Below are positions 1 through 5,438 of a stretch of 5,438 nt of DNA, one piece after another. The DNA comes from Clostridium sp. CAG:632 (GTDB lineage: Bacteria; Bacillota; Clostridia; Lachnospirales; Lachnospiraceae): assembly GCA_000431515.1 (NCBI GenBank), contig HF991369.1, positions 228,675-234,112 on the forward strand, read 5' to 3'. The notes under the pieces are model-generated. The model made no database searches, was not told the origin of the DNA, and worked only from the letters and a program-made list of their open reading frames with translations. The position numbers and the translations under genes were made by a program. Within the stretch, counting starts at the first letter, position 1. Every line of letters starts with the position of its first letter.

Positions 1-254
1 AGTAACGTCTTGGCATATCCGATACCGCCCTCTGCTATATACTGCTGAGCCAGACATACTTCATAAAATTCATCCAGAATTTCATTTTTAAGGGAGGATG
101 AAACACTTCTGGTATTTGCAATCTCTAATGTTAACTGTTCTATCTCATCCTCTTTCAAGTGCTTGAATACAGATGCCGACATTTCCGGGCCTAACGCAAT
201 CAGAAGTATTGCCGCTTTCTGGACACCGGATAAATTATTTTCACTTGCTGCCAT
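1..254 (-). CDS. fliG: Flagellar motor switch protein FliG, N-terminal fragment
   Basis: The first 84 residues of FliG are visible; the gene runs off the left edge. FliG is the rotor protein of the C-ring. It sits on the cytoplasmic face of the MS ring, where its N-terminal domain binds the C-terminal tail of FliF and its C-terminal domain meets the stator. The visible part begins MAASENNLSGVQKAAILLIA and continues with LGPEMSASVFKHLKEDEIEQ, the conserved opening helices of the FliG N-domain (pattern KAAxLLxxLGxExxxxVFKHL). The ATG at 254-252 is preceded by GGGAG at 267-263, eight bases upstream and inside the last codons of fliF. Only 5 bp separate the fliF stop from this start, which suggests translational coupling with its binding partner. 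The torque-generating C-terminal domain lies outside the window. Confidence 0.95.
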   Translation of the reverse strand, partial: MAASENNLSGVQKAAILLIALGPEMSASVFKHLKEDEIEQLTLEIANTRSVSSSLKNEILDEFYEVCLAQQYIAEGGIGYAKTL

Positions 255-259
255 GTTTA

Positions 260-1879
260 TCACTCCCAATCATCATCATTTAACCAATTCCGCAAAAGCT
301 GTGCCACGGCTTCCGGATTTTCTTCCACGAATTTCTCAATTCTCTGTCTGGTTGCCGTCTTTTCATTAAATTCAATATCTTCCAGATTCTGATTTTCTTT
401 TGTTGTTGCCAATAACGCTTCCACTGATAATTCCGGTTCCAATTCTGTTACTTCTGCAGGCTTCATTCCCTTGATCACCACAAATAACAGTAATGCCACA
501 ATTAATATAGCCAGTATGATCTGCAATATATTTGAGGCTGCGACCTGTGATTTCTCCTTCGGATAAAACAGCGGTACCTGATAAGCAATAATGGAAATAG
601 AGTTTGTCTTAATTCCGGTTGCATTTGATACAATATCATACATGCTGTCATCCACGTCAATCTGCACTTTATCACTGTTCTGTGCCTGGAACTCCGCAAA
701 TGTTGTTCCGTTTAACAATCCCTGCTCTTTCATCTTTGCTTCGTCATATTCCACATACTGTGTCAATATGATTGAAACAGAAGAATCCGCCGGATCAACA
801 GCTCCGATCGCCTTCTTTGTAGTTGTTACGGTTTTATCTGTGTCATACTCTTCCCGGATTACCTGAATCTGGGAATTACCATAATTACCGTCCGTAATTT
901 CATAGCTATTAATATCCTCTGTATTGGCATCGGTTCCGACCACACCGCCGACACCATCTACATTCTGTGCTTTATACAGATAATAATTGGATTTTGGTCC
1001 ATTCGCTCCATCCTGGAAAGTGTCATATTCTGTCTTCTCAATGGTTGTTTCGTCCAACTGAATATCCAGATTGGCCATTACCTGTGCATCATCATAAACT
1101 CCGGATACTAATAACGAACGAATATTATTCTCAATGCTGTTTAATACTTCATTCCGAATCTTATTATTCGTCCCGGTTGTTCCTCCGGTTCCGTTCCCGC
1201 CTTCAAAAAGCAGTTGTCCTGTCTGGTCTACAATCCGGATATTATCTGTGTTTTTATTCCCAAGTGAATTGGCCGTATAATTGGCAATTCCTTCTATGCT
1301 CTCTGTCGACAATTCTTTGGTTGTTGTCAGCATGATGCTTGCAGATGCTTCCTTCTCATCATCAAAGAGTGTGGAACTCTTATCCGGAAGATTGATCCTT
1401 ACTGCCGCAGACTTGATCCCATCCATCGCTTTTAAGTCGGTTGCAAGTGTATTCTGTAATGTAATTCTGGCTTTTTGCTGCCTCTCGGTATCTGTCGTGG
1501 TTATACTATTGTCAAACAACAAGGAATTATCCTCTTTTGTTGCACCGGATACAATTCCGTTCTCACCCAGGATCAGACGTGCTTCCGATACCTGTTTTTC
1601 ATCCACCATCAATGTTAGTGCATCATTGGATAATTTGTAATTGAATGTTGTATCACTGTCATCCAGATATCCTTTTGCAGCAGCCGCATCTGCTGTACTT
1701 TCAAACGTCTGCAACGTTACATATCTTGTCCTCGTGCTAAACCAAACCAAAGCTACCAGGGTAAGAATTACCGCTGCCAGCACTGATATGATAACCGTCT
1801 TCTGTTTGCTTGTATATTTGTTCCAGAACTCCAGAAATTTTGCCGGAAGTCCCTTAAAAAAGTCAAGTACCTTATCCAT
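260..1879 (-). CDS. fliF: Flagellar MS-ring protein FliF
   Basis: FliF builds the MS ring in the cytoplasmic membrane, the first structure of the flagellar basal body and the housing of the export gate. The protein is 539 residues, a normal family length (B. subtilis about 536). A membrane segment lies at about residues 28-47 (TVIISVLAAVILTLVALVWF). The periplasmic ring-building region follows, including the YCJ/FliF-type stretch RLILGENGIVSGATKEDNSL at 101-120. A Gly/Thr-rich linker sits at about 227-238 and a second membrane segment at about 450-470. The cytoplasmic tail at 509-539, with core ENPEAVAQLLRNWLNDDDWE, is the conserved FliG-binding motif. The ATG at 1879 has a G5 run at 1890-1886, six bases upstream, as its ribosome binding site. 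The gene ends with tandem in-frame stops, TGA at 262-260 and TAA at 259-257. It sits 25 bp after fliE and 5 bp before fliG. Confidence 0.97.
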   Translation of the reverse strand: MDKVLDFFKGLPAKFLEFWNKYTSKQKTVIISVLAAVILTLVALVWFSTRTRYVTLQTFESTADAAAAKGYLDDSDTTFNYKLSNDALTLMVDEKQVSEARLILGENGIVSGATKEDNSLLFDNSITTTDTERQQKARITLQNTLATDLKAMDGIKSAAVRINLPDKSSTLFDDEKEASASIMLTTTKELSTESIEGIANYTANSLGNKNTDNIRIVDQTGQLLFEGGNGTGGTTGTNNKIRNEVLNSIENNIRSLLVSGVYDDAQVMANLDIQLDETTIEKTEYDTFQDGANGPKSNYYLYKAQNVDGVGGVVGTDANTEDINSYEITDGNYGNSQIQVIREEYDTDKTVTTTKKAIGAVDPADSSVSIILTQYVEYDEAKMKEQGLLNGTTFAEFQAQNSDKVQIDVDDSMYDIVSNATGIKTNSISIIAYQVPLFYPKEKSQVAASNILQIILAILIVALLLFVVIKGMKPAEVTELEPELSVEALLATTKENQNLEDIEFNEKTATRQRIEKFVEENPEAVAQLLRNWLNDDDWE

Positions 1880-1904
1880 GTTTTTCCCCCGAATGAATTT
1901 CTAA

Positions 1905-2216
1905 CTATAATTGAATATTCATGATGTCTTTATACGCATCCAGAAATCCATTCGTCACCTTTACTGTATATTGCAATGCAATGGATGCTTTTCTCTGTGC
2001 CTGAGCCAGATCATGCGTATTGTTGGAATATCCCATTGCAAAATTTAACTCTGCTGTCTCTGCATTCTTCTGCAATTGATCAGCCTCTGAATACATGCTG
2101 ATTGCAGAATTTAATAAGGAACTAAACGCCTCTGTGTTATTGGATGTAACCTGCCGCTTCTTCTCGCCTGAAATTCCAATGCTGTCATTCAGGGATGATA
2201 TTGCCGAAATATCCAT
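1905..2216 (-). CDS. fliE: Flagellar hook-basal body protein FliE
   Basis: FliE is a small protein exported early by the flagellar type III system. It forms the junction between the MS ring (FliF) and the proximal rod (FlgB). The product is 103 residues, typical for the family. The C-terminal two thirds carry the family signature: FSSLLNSAISMYSEADQLQK at about 31-50, then a helical region with HDLAQAQRKASIALQYTVKV at about 68-87, and the ending NGFLDAYKDIMNIQL. The N-terminal 30 residues are poorly conserved, as is usual for exported axial proteins, and there is no Sec signal peptide. The ATG at 2216 is preceded by AAAGGAGAC at 2232-2224, a good Shine-Dalgarno sequence. It lies 25 bp after flgC and 25 bp before fliF, in one operon. 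Confidence 0.96.
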   Translation of the reverse strand: MDISAISSLNDSIGISGEKKRQVTSNNTEAFSSLLNSAISMYSEADQLQKNAETAELNFAMGYSNNTHDLAQAQRKASIALQYTVKVTNGFLDAYKDIMNIQL

Positions 2217-2241
2217 TCTATCCGTCTCCTTTGCTTAAGTG

Positions 2242-2679
2242 TTATTGTAACAATTCCAAACCTTTGACCGCAATTGCCTTCGCCGCATTAAATGCAGTAG
2301 CATTCGCTTCATATGCGCGGCTTGCATCAATCAGGTTCGTCATTTCAGTTACGGTATCCACATTCGGATAACTGACATATCCGTTCTCATCTGCATCAGG
2401 ATGGGTCGGATCATAGACCATCTTTAAGTCAGACGGATCCTCTACAACCCGTGACACGCGAACTCCGTTTGGCTTATATACATTCAGACTGTTATACAGT
2501 GTATCTCCGAAATTCAAGCCGTTTTTTTCACTGAACGCAACTGTTTTACGCCGGTAAACATTCCCATTTTCATCTCTGGTCGTATTCACATTCGCAATAT
2601 TCTCAGAGATAACATCCATCCGGAACCGCTGAGCCGTCATACCGGTCGCACTTACATTCATTCCACTAAATATACTCAT
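2242..2679 (-). CDS. flgC: Flagellar basal-body rod protein FlgC
   Basis: FlgC is a proximal rod subunit exported through the flagellar type III apparatus. It is 145 residues, close to the usual 135-150. The N-terminus SIFSGMNVSATGMTAQRFRM, followed by DVISENIANVNT, is the classic rod/hook N-terminal helix with its ENIANxxT motif. The C-terminal helix has MTNLIDASRAYEANATAFNA, the conserved motif of axial proteins (M, two or three residues, ID-SR-YEAN). The middle holds the FlgC-type segment VVEDPSDLKMVYDPTHPDAD. The ATG at 2679 is preceded by a G6 run at 2693-2688 instead of a textbook GGAGG. The gene follows flgB by 18 bp and precedes fliE by 25 bp. Confidence 0.97.
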   Translation of the reverse strand: MSIFSGMNVSATGMTAQRFRMDVISENIANVNTTRDENGNVYRRKTVAFSEKNGLNFGDTLYNSLNVYKPNGVRVSRVVEDPSDLKMVYDPTHPDADENGYVSYPNVDTVTEMTNLIDASRAYEANATAFNAAKAIAVKGLELLQ

Positions 2680-2697
2680 AATCTATTCCCCCCGTTA

Positions 2698-3090
2698 TTA
2701 TGATTTCAACACGACATCATATCTCGAAAATTCCTGATTCATCTGATCGATCAAAGCCTGATACCGGATTTGATTTTCCGCCAGATAAGCCTCTTCCTGA
2801 TCAATATCCACATTATTTCCATCCAGTCTATACGAAAGAGATGAATGATCTGTATATACAAACCCCTCCAGATCCCCAAGATTCTGATTGAGTTGTTCAA
2901 CTTTATCATCCAGTTTTCCGCCCCCCGCCAGAGATGCCTGAAGCAATGACTCAAATTGTACATCCTTCCGTTTATAATTCGGTGTGCTATCATTTGCAAT
3001 ATTATTTGCCAAAATATCATTTCTGGTATATGCTGCATCTGCTGCTTTATCCAGAACATTAATATAATTGAATATATTCGAATTGATCAC
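2698..3090 (-). CDS. flgB: Flagellar basal-body rod protein FlgB
   Basis: FlgB is a proximal rod subunit next to FliE and the first gene of this flagellar operon. It is 130 residues, matching B. subtilis FlgB. Its N-terminal helix contains NDILANNIANDSTPNYKRKD, the diagnostic NNIAN-x-x-TP-YKR motif. The C-terminus holds the conserved helix AYLAENQIRYQALIDQMNQE. The start is GTG at 3090-3088. It is supported by the strongest Shine-Dalgarno sequence of the operon, AAGGAGG at 3104-3098, seven bases upstream; no ATG fits as well, and residues from the third codon onward (NSNIFNYINVLD) already look like FlgB. An intrinsic terminator lies between codY and this gene, so a promoter of its own is expected within the preceding 50-100 bp, or read-through from codY. 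Confidence 0.97.
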   Translation of the reverse strand: MINSNIFNYINVLDKAADAAYTRNDILANNIANDSTPNYKRKDVQFESLLQASLAGGGKLDDKVEQLNQNLGDLEGFVYTDHSSLSYRLDGNNVDIDQEEAYLAENQIRYQALIDQMNQEFSRYDVVLKS

Positions 3091-3097
3091 AATTCCG

Positions 3098-3104
3098 CCT
3101 CCTT
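3098..3104 (-). promoter_or_regulatory. Ribosome binding site of flgB that fixes a GTG start
   Basis: The minus strand reads AAGGAGG, a full match to the anti-Shine-Dalgarno, with seven bases before GTG at 3090-3088. This decides the unusual GTG start of flgB. Confidence 0.85.
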
Positions 3105-3119
3105 ATGTAAACATGTAAA
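3105..3119. repeat. Tandem 7-bp repeat in the flgB leader
   Basis: On the plus strand atgtaaa occurs at 3105-3111 and again at 3113-3119, separated by one base, just upstream of the flgB Shine-Dalgarno. On the minus strand this reads TTTACATGTTTACAT. The second copy overlaps the candidate -10 element. It may be an operator or chance in AT-rich DNA. Confidence 0.4.
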
Positions 3120-3142
3120 TAAAACTTTATTTTATAAGTCAA
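3114..3142 (-). promoter_or_regulatory. Possible weak promoter for the flgB operon
   Basis: On the minus strand TTGACT (3142-3137, five of six to the sigma-A -35) is followed, after 17 bp, by TTTACA (3119-3114), which matches the -10 at only three of six positions and lacks its most conserved A and T. Neighbouring -10 phases are no better, so the -35 half carries this call. The TTGACT begins at the last stem base of the codY terminator. I saw no good sigma-D (sigma-28) motif. The call rests partly on logic: a promoter is expected between the terminator and flgB. Confidence 0.3.
3117..3132. repeat. Perfect 7-bp inverted repeat upstream of flgB
   Basis: AAATAAA (3117-3123), a 2-bp centre AC, and TTTATTT (3126-3132) form a perfect palindrome within the spacer of the candidate flgB promoter. 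It does not resemble the known CodY box (AATTTTCWGAAAATT). A pure A/T stem is weak as RNA structure, so a DNA-binding site is more likely than a hairpin if it is functional. AT-rich background makes chance possible. Confidence 0.4.
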
Positions 3143-3175
3143 AAAGGATTTATGAGAGTTCTCACAAATCCTTTT
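3142..3175 (-). terminator. Intrinsic terminator after codY
   Basis: On the minus strand a 15-bp stem is formed by AAAAGGATTTGTGAG (3175-3161) and CTCATAAATCCTTTT (3156-3142), with loop AACT and one G-U wobble. A T5 tract (3145-3141) closes its 3' side. It starts 38 bases after the codY stop at 3214. Because the stem base is A/T on both sides, it could also stop transcription from the opposite direction, but no gene there needs it. It separates the codY transcript from the flagellar operon. Confidence 0.85.
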
Positions 3176-3213
3176 GTATGCATGGAAATCCATTTCCTGC
3201 CGATTCATCCGAA

Positions 3214-3987
3214 TCACTCATTCTTTAATTTCTTCAGTTCATCAAATACAACATCGTTCATAACCTTGATATAGGTTCCCTTCATGCCGGATGAACGTGA
3301 CTCTATTACGCCAGCACTTTCAAACTTCCGAAGTGCATTTACGATTACCGAACGGGTAATTCCTACCCGGTCAGCAATTTTACTTGCTACCAGGATACCT
3401 TCATTGCCATCTAATTCATCAAATATATATGTAATTGCTTCCAGTTCCGAAAATGATAGTGTACTGATCGCAGATCTTACAATTGCGATCTTACGATTCT
3501 CTTCTGCATTTTCTTCATTTACAGACCGCATCATTTCCAGGCCTACAACAGTGGTTCCATATTCACCCAGAATTATATCATCTATCTCATATTGCTGATT
3601 CTGTCTATACATAAAGACTGTTCCCAGTCTCTCGCCCGCAATATAAATCGGTGTGATCAATGCCTGATATTGCTCTACTCCTTCCATCTCAAATCCAAGA
3701 GTTGCAAGATTCACATTTTCCTTGGTTGATAGAATTCCCAACAATCGTTCATTCAGCATAGTATCAATATGACCGCCGATCTCATCCACGATCAGTTCAT
3801 GGATTCCGTTGATATCGCCTCTGTTCTTAATACCGAGTACTTTTCCTTTTTTACTGATTACAAGAACATCCGACGCCATAATATCCGACAAAACTTCGCA
3901 GATATCATTAAATACAACCTTATGAGAATTATTATTGTGTAATAGTTTATTGATTTTTCGTGTTTTATCTAATAATTGTACACTCAT
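3214..3987 (-). CDS. codY: Global transcriptional repressor CodY
   Basis: CodY is a cytoplasmic DNA-binding protein of Firmicutes. In studied species it senses branched-chain amino acids and GTP and represses genes for nutrient scavenging, biosynthesis and, in B. subtilis, motility. The product is 257 residues (B. subtilis 259). The N-terminal GAF-type domain covers about 1-155, opening with LLDKTRKINKLL and later AGERLGTVFM and LGEYGTTVVGLEMMR. A linker helix leads to the winged helix-turn-helix at about 176-245, where ASKIADRVGITRSVIVNALR (201-220), ESAGVIESRSSGMKGTYIKV (223-242) and the upstream FDELDGNEG are almost identical to B. subtilis. The effector pocket region (about 53-108) looks diverged. 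I chose the ATG at 3987 over a longer in-frame start at 4098 because GGAGGAG lies just upstream and MSVQLLDKTR aligns with the known N-terminus. It lies between topA and flgB. Confidence 0.97.
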   Translation of the reverse strand: MSVQLLDKTRKINKLLHNNNSHKVVFNDICEVLSDIMASDVLVISKKGKVLGIKNRGDINGIHELIVDEIGGHIDTMLNERLLGILSTKENVNLATLGFEMEGVEQYQALITPIYIAGERLGTVFMYRQNQQYEIDDIILGEYGTTVVGLEMMRSVNEENAEENRKIAIVRSAISTLSFSELEAITYIFDELDGNEGILVASKIADRVGITRSVIVNALRKFESAGVIESRSSGMKGTYIKVMNDVVFDELKKLKNE

Positions 3988-3990
3988 AAT

Positions 3991-3997
3991 CTCCTCC
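3991..3997 (-). promoter_or_regulatory. Ribosome binding site that fixes the codY start
   Basis: GGAGGAG on the minus strand places its GGAGG core five bases before the ATG at 3987-3985. This supports that start over the in-frame ATG 37 codons upstream, whose extra residues do not resemble CodY. Confidence 0.85.
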
Positions 3998-4018
3998 GAT
4001 ATGCACTCCCCATAGTGT

Positions 4019-4047
4019 CTTCTAACTTTTTGATTTTTTAATGTCAA
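4019..4047 (-). promoter_or_regulatory. Proximal codY promoter candidate (sigma-A type)
   Basis: The minus strand has a perfect -35, TTGACA (4047-4042), a 17-bp A-rich spacer, and TAGAAG (4024-4019), four of six to TATAAT. Transcription would begin near 4012, leaving a leader of about 25 bases with the Shine-Dalgarno. The -10 is imperfect, which could suit a regulated promoter. Confidence 0.55.
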
Positions 4048-4069
4048 AACCGCTCTCACACATAAAGAA

Positions 4070-4098
4070 ATTGTAACACATACCCTCGGAAATAACAA
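4070..4098 (-). promoter_or_regulatory. Distal codY promoter candidate with extended -10
   Basis: The minus strand reads TTGTTA (4098-4093, four of six to -35), a 17-bp spacer, then TACAAT (4075-4070, five of six to -10), preceded by TG plus one base, the extended -10 motif. Transcription would begin near 4063. An AATTTTC sequence at 4107-4101, equal to half of a CodY box, lies immediately upstream, so autoregulation is possible but not shown. Confidence 0.55.
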
Positions 4099-4159
4099 CC
4101 GAAAATTCAGTATAATCAGTAAATTACGTCAAAATATCAGCAATATCCGCTAATTTTCT

Positions 4160-5438
4160 TTATTTATTCATAATATATCCACAGTTCTCATTGATGCAGA
4201 CCAGCTTATTCCCTTTTTCTACCATGACACCGCCACAGTTCGGACATGCCTTCTCTGATGGCCTCTGCCAACTCATAAAATCACATTCCGGATTATTCTC
4301 GCATCCATAATACCGGCGTCCCTTCTTTGTTTTCCGGATTACGATATCCTTTCCACACTTCGGACAGACAACCCCGATCCGTTCCAGATATGGTTTGGTA
4401 TTCCGGCATTCCGGAAATCCCGGACATGCCAGAAATTTTCCATGCGGACCATATTTGATCACCATTTTTCTGCCACAGAGATCACAGCTGATATCTGTAA
4501 CTTCATCCTCAATCTTAACATGCTCCAGCTCCGCCTCTGCCTTCTTTACCGCACTTTCCAGATCCGGATAAAAATTTTCTATAATTGTTTTCCATGAAAT
4601 GGTTCCTTCTTCCACTCCATCCAGCAGTGACTCCATATTGGCAGTAAACTCAACATCCACAATTACCGGAAATGCTTTTAACATCATCTGGTTCACCGCT
4701 TCTCCGAGCTCCGTGACATACAGATTTTTCTGTTCTTTTACAACATACCGGCGATTCATGATCGTTGTAATTGTCGGTGCATAGGTACTTGGTCTTCCTA
4801 TCCCCAATTCTTCTAATGTTTTTACCAGTAATGCTTCTGTAAAATGAGCCGGTGGCTGGGTAAAATGCTGCTTACTGTCTAAGTCCTTCACTGTCAGCTC
4901 AGTATCGGTATTTATACCCTTTAAGGAAGCCACTGCTTCCTTTTCATCATCTGTCTTATAAACAGACATAAAACCATCAAATTTCAGCTGTGATGCCGAT
5001 GCTGTAAAACGCTCTCCCTGTGCCTCCAGCTTAAGTGAAGCAGTCTCATAAACAGCCCCGTGCATCTGGCTTGCCAAAAACCGCTGATAGATCAGCTGAT
5101 ACAATCGAAACAGATCTCTCGGAAGGCTTTCCTTTATGATCACAGGAGAAAGGGTTACATCCGTAGGCCGGATAGCCTCATGCGCATCCTGTATCCGCTT
5201 TCCTTTCTTATCCGGCTGTCGGTCGGTGCCAATATATTCTTTTCCATAATGTTCTGAAATATAAGCATCGGCAGCTGTCTGCGCTTCTTCTGAAATCCGG
5301 ATTGAATCTGTTCTTAGATAGGTAATAAGACCTACCGTTCCCCGTCCTTTGATATCAATACCTTCATACAGCTGCTGTGCCAGACGCATCGTTTTCTGCG
5401 TCGAGAAATTCAGCTTTCTCGATGCATCCTGCTGAATC
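4160..5438 (-). CDS. topA: DNA topoisomerase I, C-terminal part
   Basis: Type IA topoisomerase that relaxes negative supercoils through a 5'-phosphotyrosine intermediate. The open frame reaches the right edge; 425 residues are visible and roughly the first 260-280, including the TOPRIM domain, are outside. The visible part opens with IQQDASRKLNFSTQKTMRLA, a conserved family block. The catalytic tyrosine is residue 40 of the visible part (codon 5320-5318), in GLITYLRTDS, with the partner Arg two residues later. The conserved DAHEAIRPTD follows, then FTQPPAHFTEALLVKTLEEL and GIGRPSTYAPTITTI. The C-terminus has three four-cysteine zinc ribbons, with Cys at visible residues 318/321/338/344, 358/361/379/385 and 398/401/414/419. 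The protein ends IMNK at 4163 before TAA. No convincing terminator follows. Confidence 0.97.
   Translation of the reverse strand, partial: IQQDASRKLNFSTQKTMRLAQQLYEGIDIKGRGTVGLITYLRTDSIRISEEAQTAADAYISEHYGKEYIGTDRQPDKKGKRIQDAHEAIRPTDVTLSPVIIKESLPRDLFRLYQLIYQRFLASQMHGAVYETASLKLEAQGERFTASASQLKFDGFMSVYKTDDEKEAVASLKGINTDTELTVKDLDSKQHFTQPPAHFTEALLVKTLEELGIGRPSTYAPTITTIMNRRYVVKEQKNLYVTELGEAVNQMMLKAFPVIVDVEFTANMESLLDGVEEGTISWKTIIENFYPDLESAVKKAEAELEHVKIEDEVTDISCDLCGRKMVIKYGPHGKFLACPGFPECRNTKPYLERIGVVCPKCGKDIVIRKTKKGRRYYGCENNPECDFMSWQRPSEKACPNCGGVMVEKGNKLVCINENCGYIMNK

Noticed and set aside
967..1640. Plus-strand open frames of about 120 codons (967-1335 and 1281-1640)
   Set aside because: They lie wholly antisense to fliF, overlap each other and have no recognisable domains. 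They are frame shadows of a well-conserved gene.
1641..1904. Plus-strand open frame with hydrophobic stretches
   Set aside because: It mirrors the membrane-segment codons at the fliF N-terminus on the opposite strand. No family similarity is visible.
2751..3059. Second minus-strand frame of 102 codons inside flgB
   Set aside because: It is out of frame within flgB, Ile/Trp/Met-rich in an unnatural way, and shows no conserved motif, whereas FlgB in the other frame is unmistakable.
3085..3215. A sigma-28 (sigma-D) promoter for flgB
   Set aside because: I looked for a TAAA element followed at about 15 bp by a CCGATAT-like element on the minus strand and found none that fits.
2956..3228. Plus-strand open frame across the codY-flgB spacer, 90 codons
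   Set aside because: It runs through the terminator hairpin and the antisense of the flgB start. Its composition is Ile/Cys-rich and unlike a real protein.
3214..4098. A longer CodY of 294 residues starting at 4098
   Set aside because: The extra 37 residues do not resemble CodY, both candidate promoters would lie at or inside the coding region, and a strong GGAGGAG sits before the ATG at 3987.
1..5438. CRISPR array, transposon, prophage, toxin-antitoxin, defence system, tRNA or riboswitch
   Set aside because: There are no regularly spaced repeats, no transposase or integrase-like frame and no cloverleaf or riboswitch-like leader. Known housekeeping and flagellar genes fill almost all of the window.

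Overview
This window reads as a chromosomal stretch from a flagellated, moderately AT-rich Firmicute, most likely a Clostridia of the Lachnospiraceae (Roseburia/Lachnospira-like). That placement is inferred from the style of the CodY protein and from the gene order topA-codY-flgB; no database search was possible. All real genes lie on the minus strand, so transcription runs from high to low coordinates. Both edge genes are cut: topA at the right edge and fliG at the left.

Reading in the direction of transcription: (1) 5438-4160, the C-terminal 425 residues of DNA topoisomerase I (TopA), with the catalytic tyrosine and three four-cysteine zinc ribbons. (2) A 172-bp gap with no clear topA terminator but two plausible tandem sigma-A-type promoters facing codY. 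(3) 3987-3214, the pleiotropic repressor CodY, with a canonical DNA-binding domain but a diverged ligand-sensing half. (4) A compact spacer of about 120 bp holding a strong intrinsic terminator for codY, then a short AT-rich leader with a palindrome, a tandem repeat and a possible weak promoter for the next operon. (5) 3090-1, the start of a flagellar operon in the order flgB-flgC-fliE-fliF-fliG, with gaps of 18, 25, 25 and 5 bp.

The flagellar genes encode parts that touch each other at the base of the motor. FliF forms the MS ring, FliE joins the ring to the rod, FlgB and FlgC are proximal rod subunits, and FliG is the rotor/switch protein that docks on the C-terminal tail of FliF. In Bacillus subtilis codY also lies just upstream of the flgB-led fla/che operon and represses it, so a nutrient-to-motility link here is plausible but not shown by the sequence.

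This is a largely conventional housekeeping and flagellar region. I found no CRISPR array, transposon, defence system, phage gene, tRNA or rRNA, and no evidence of an undescribed system. The points most worth checking are the diverged CodY effector domain, the shortened topA-codY-flgB order compared with B. subtilis, and the control elements packed into the two intergenic regions.
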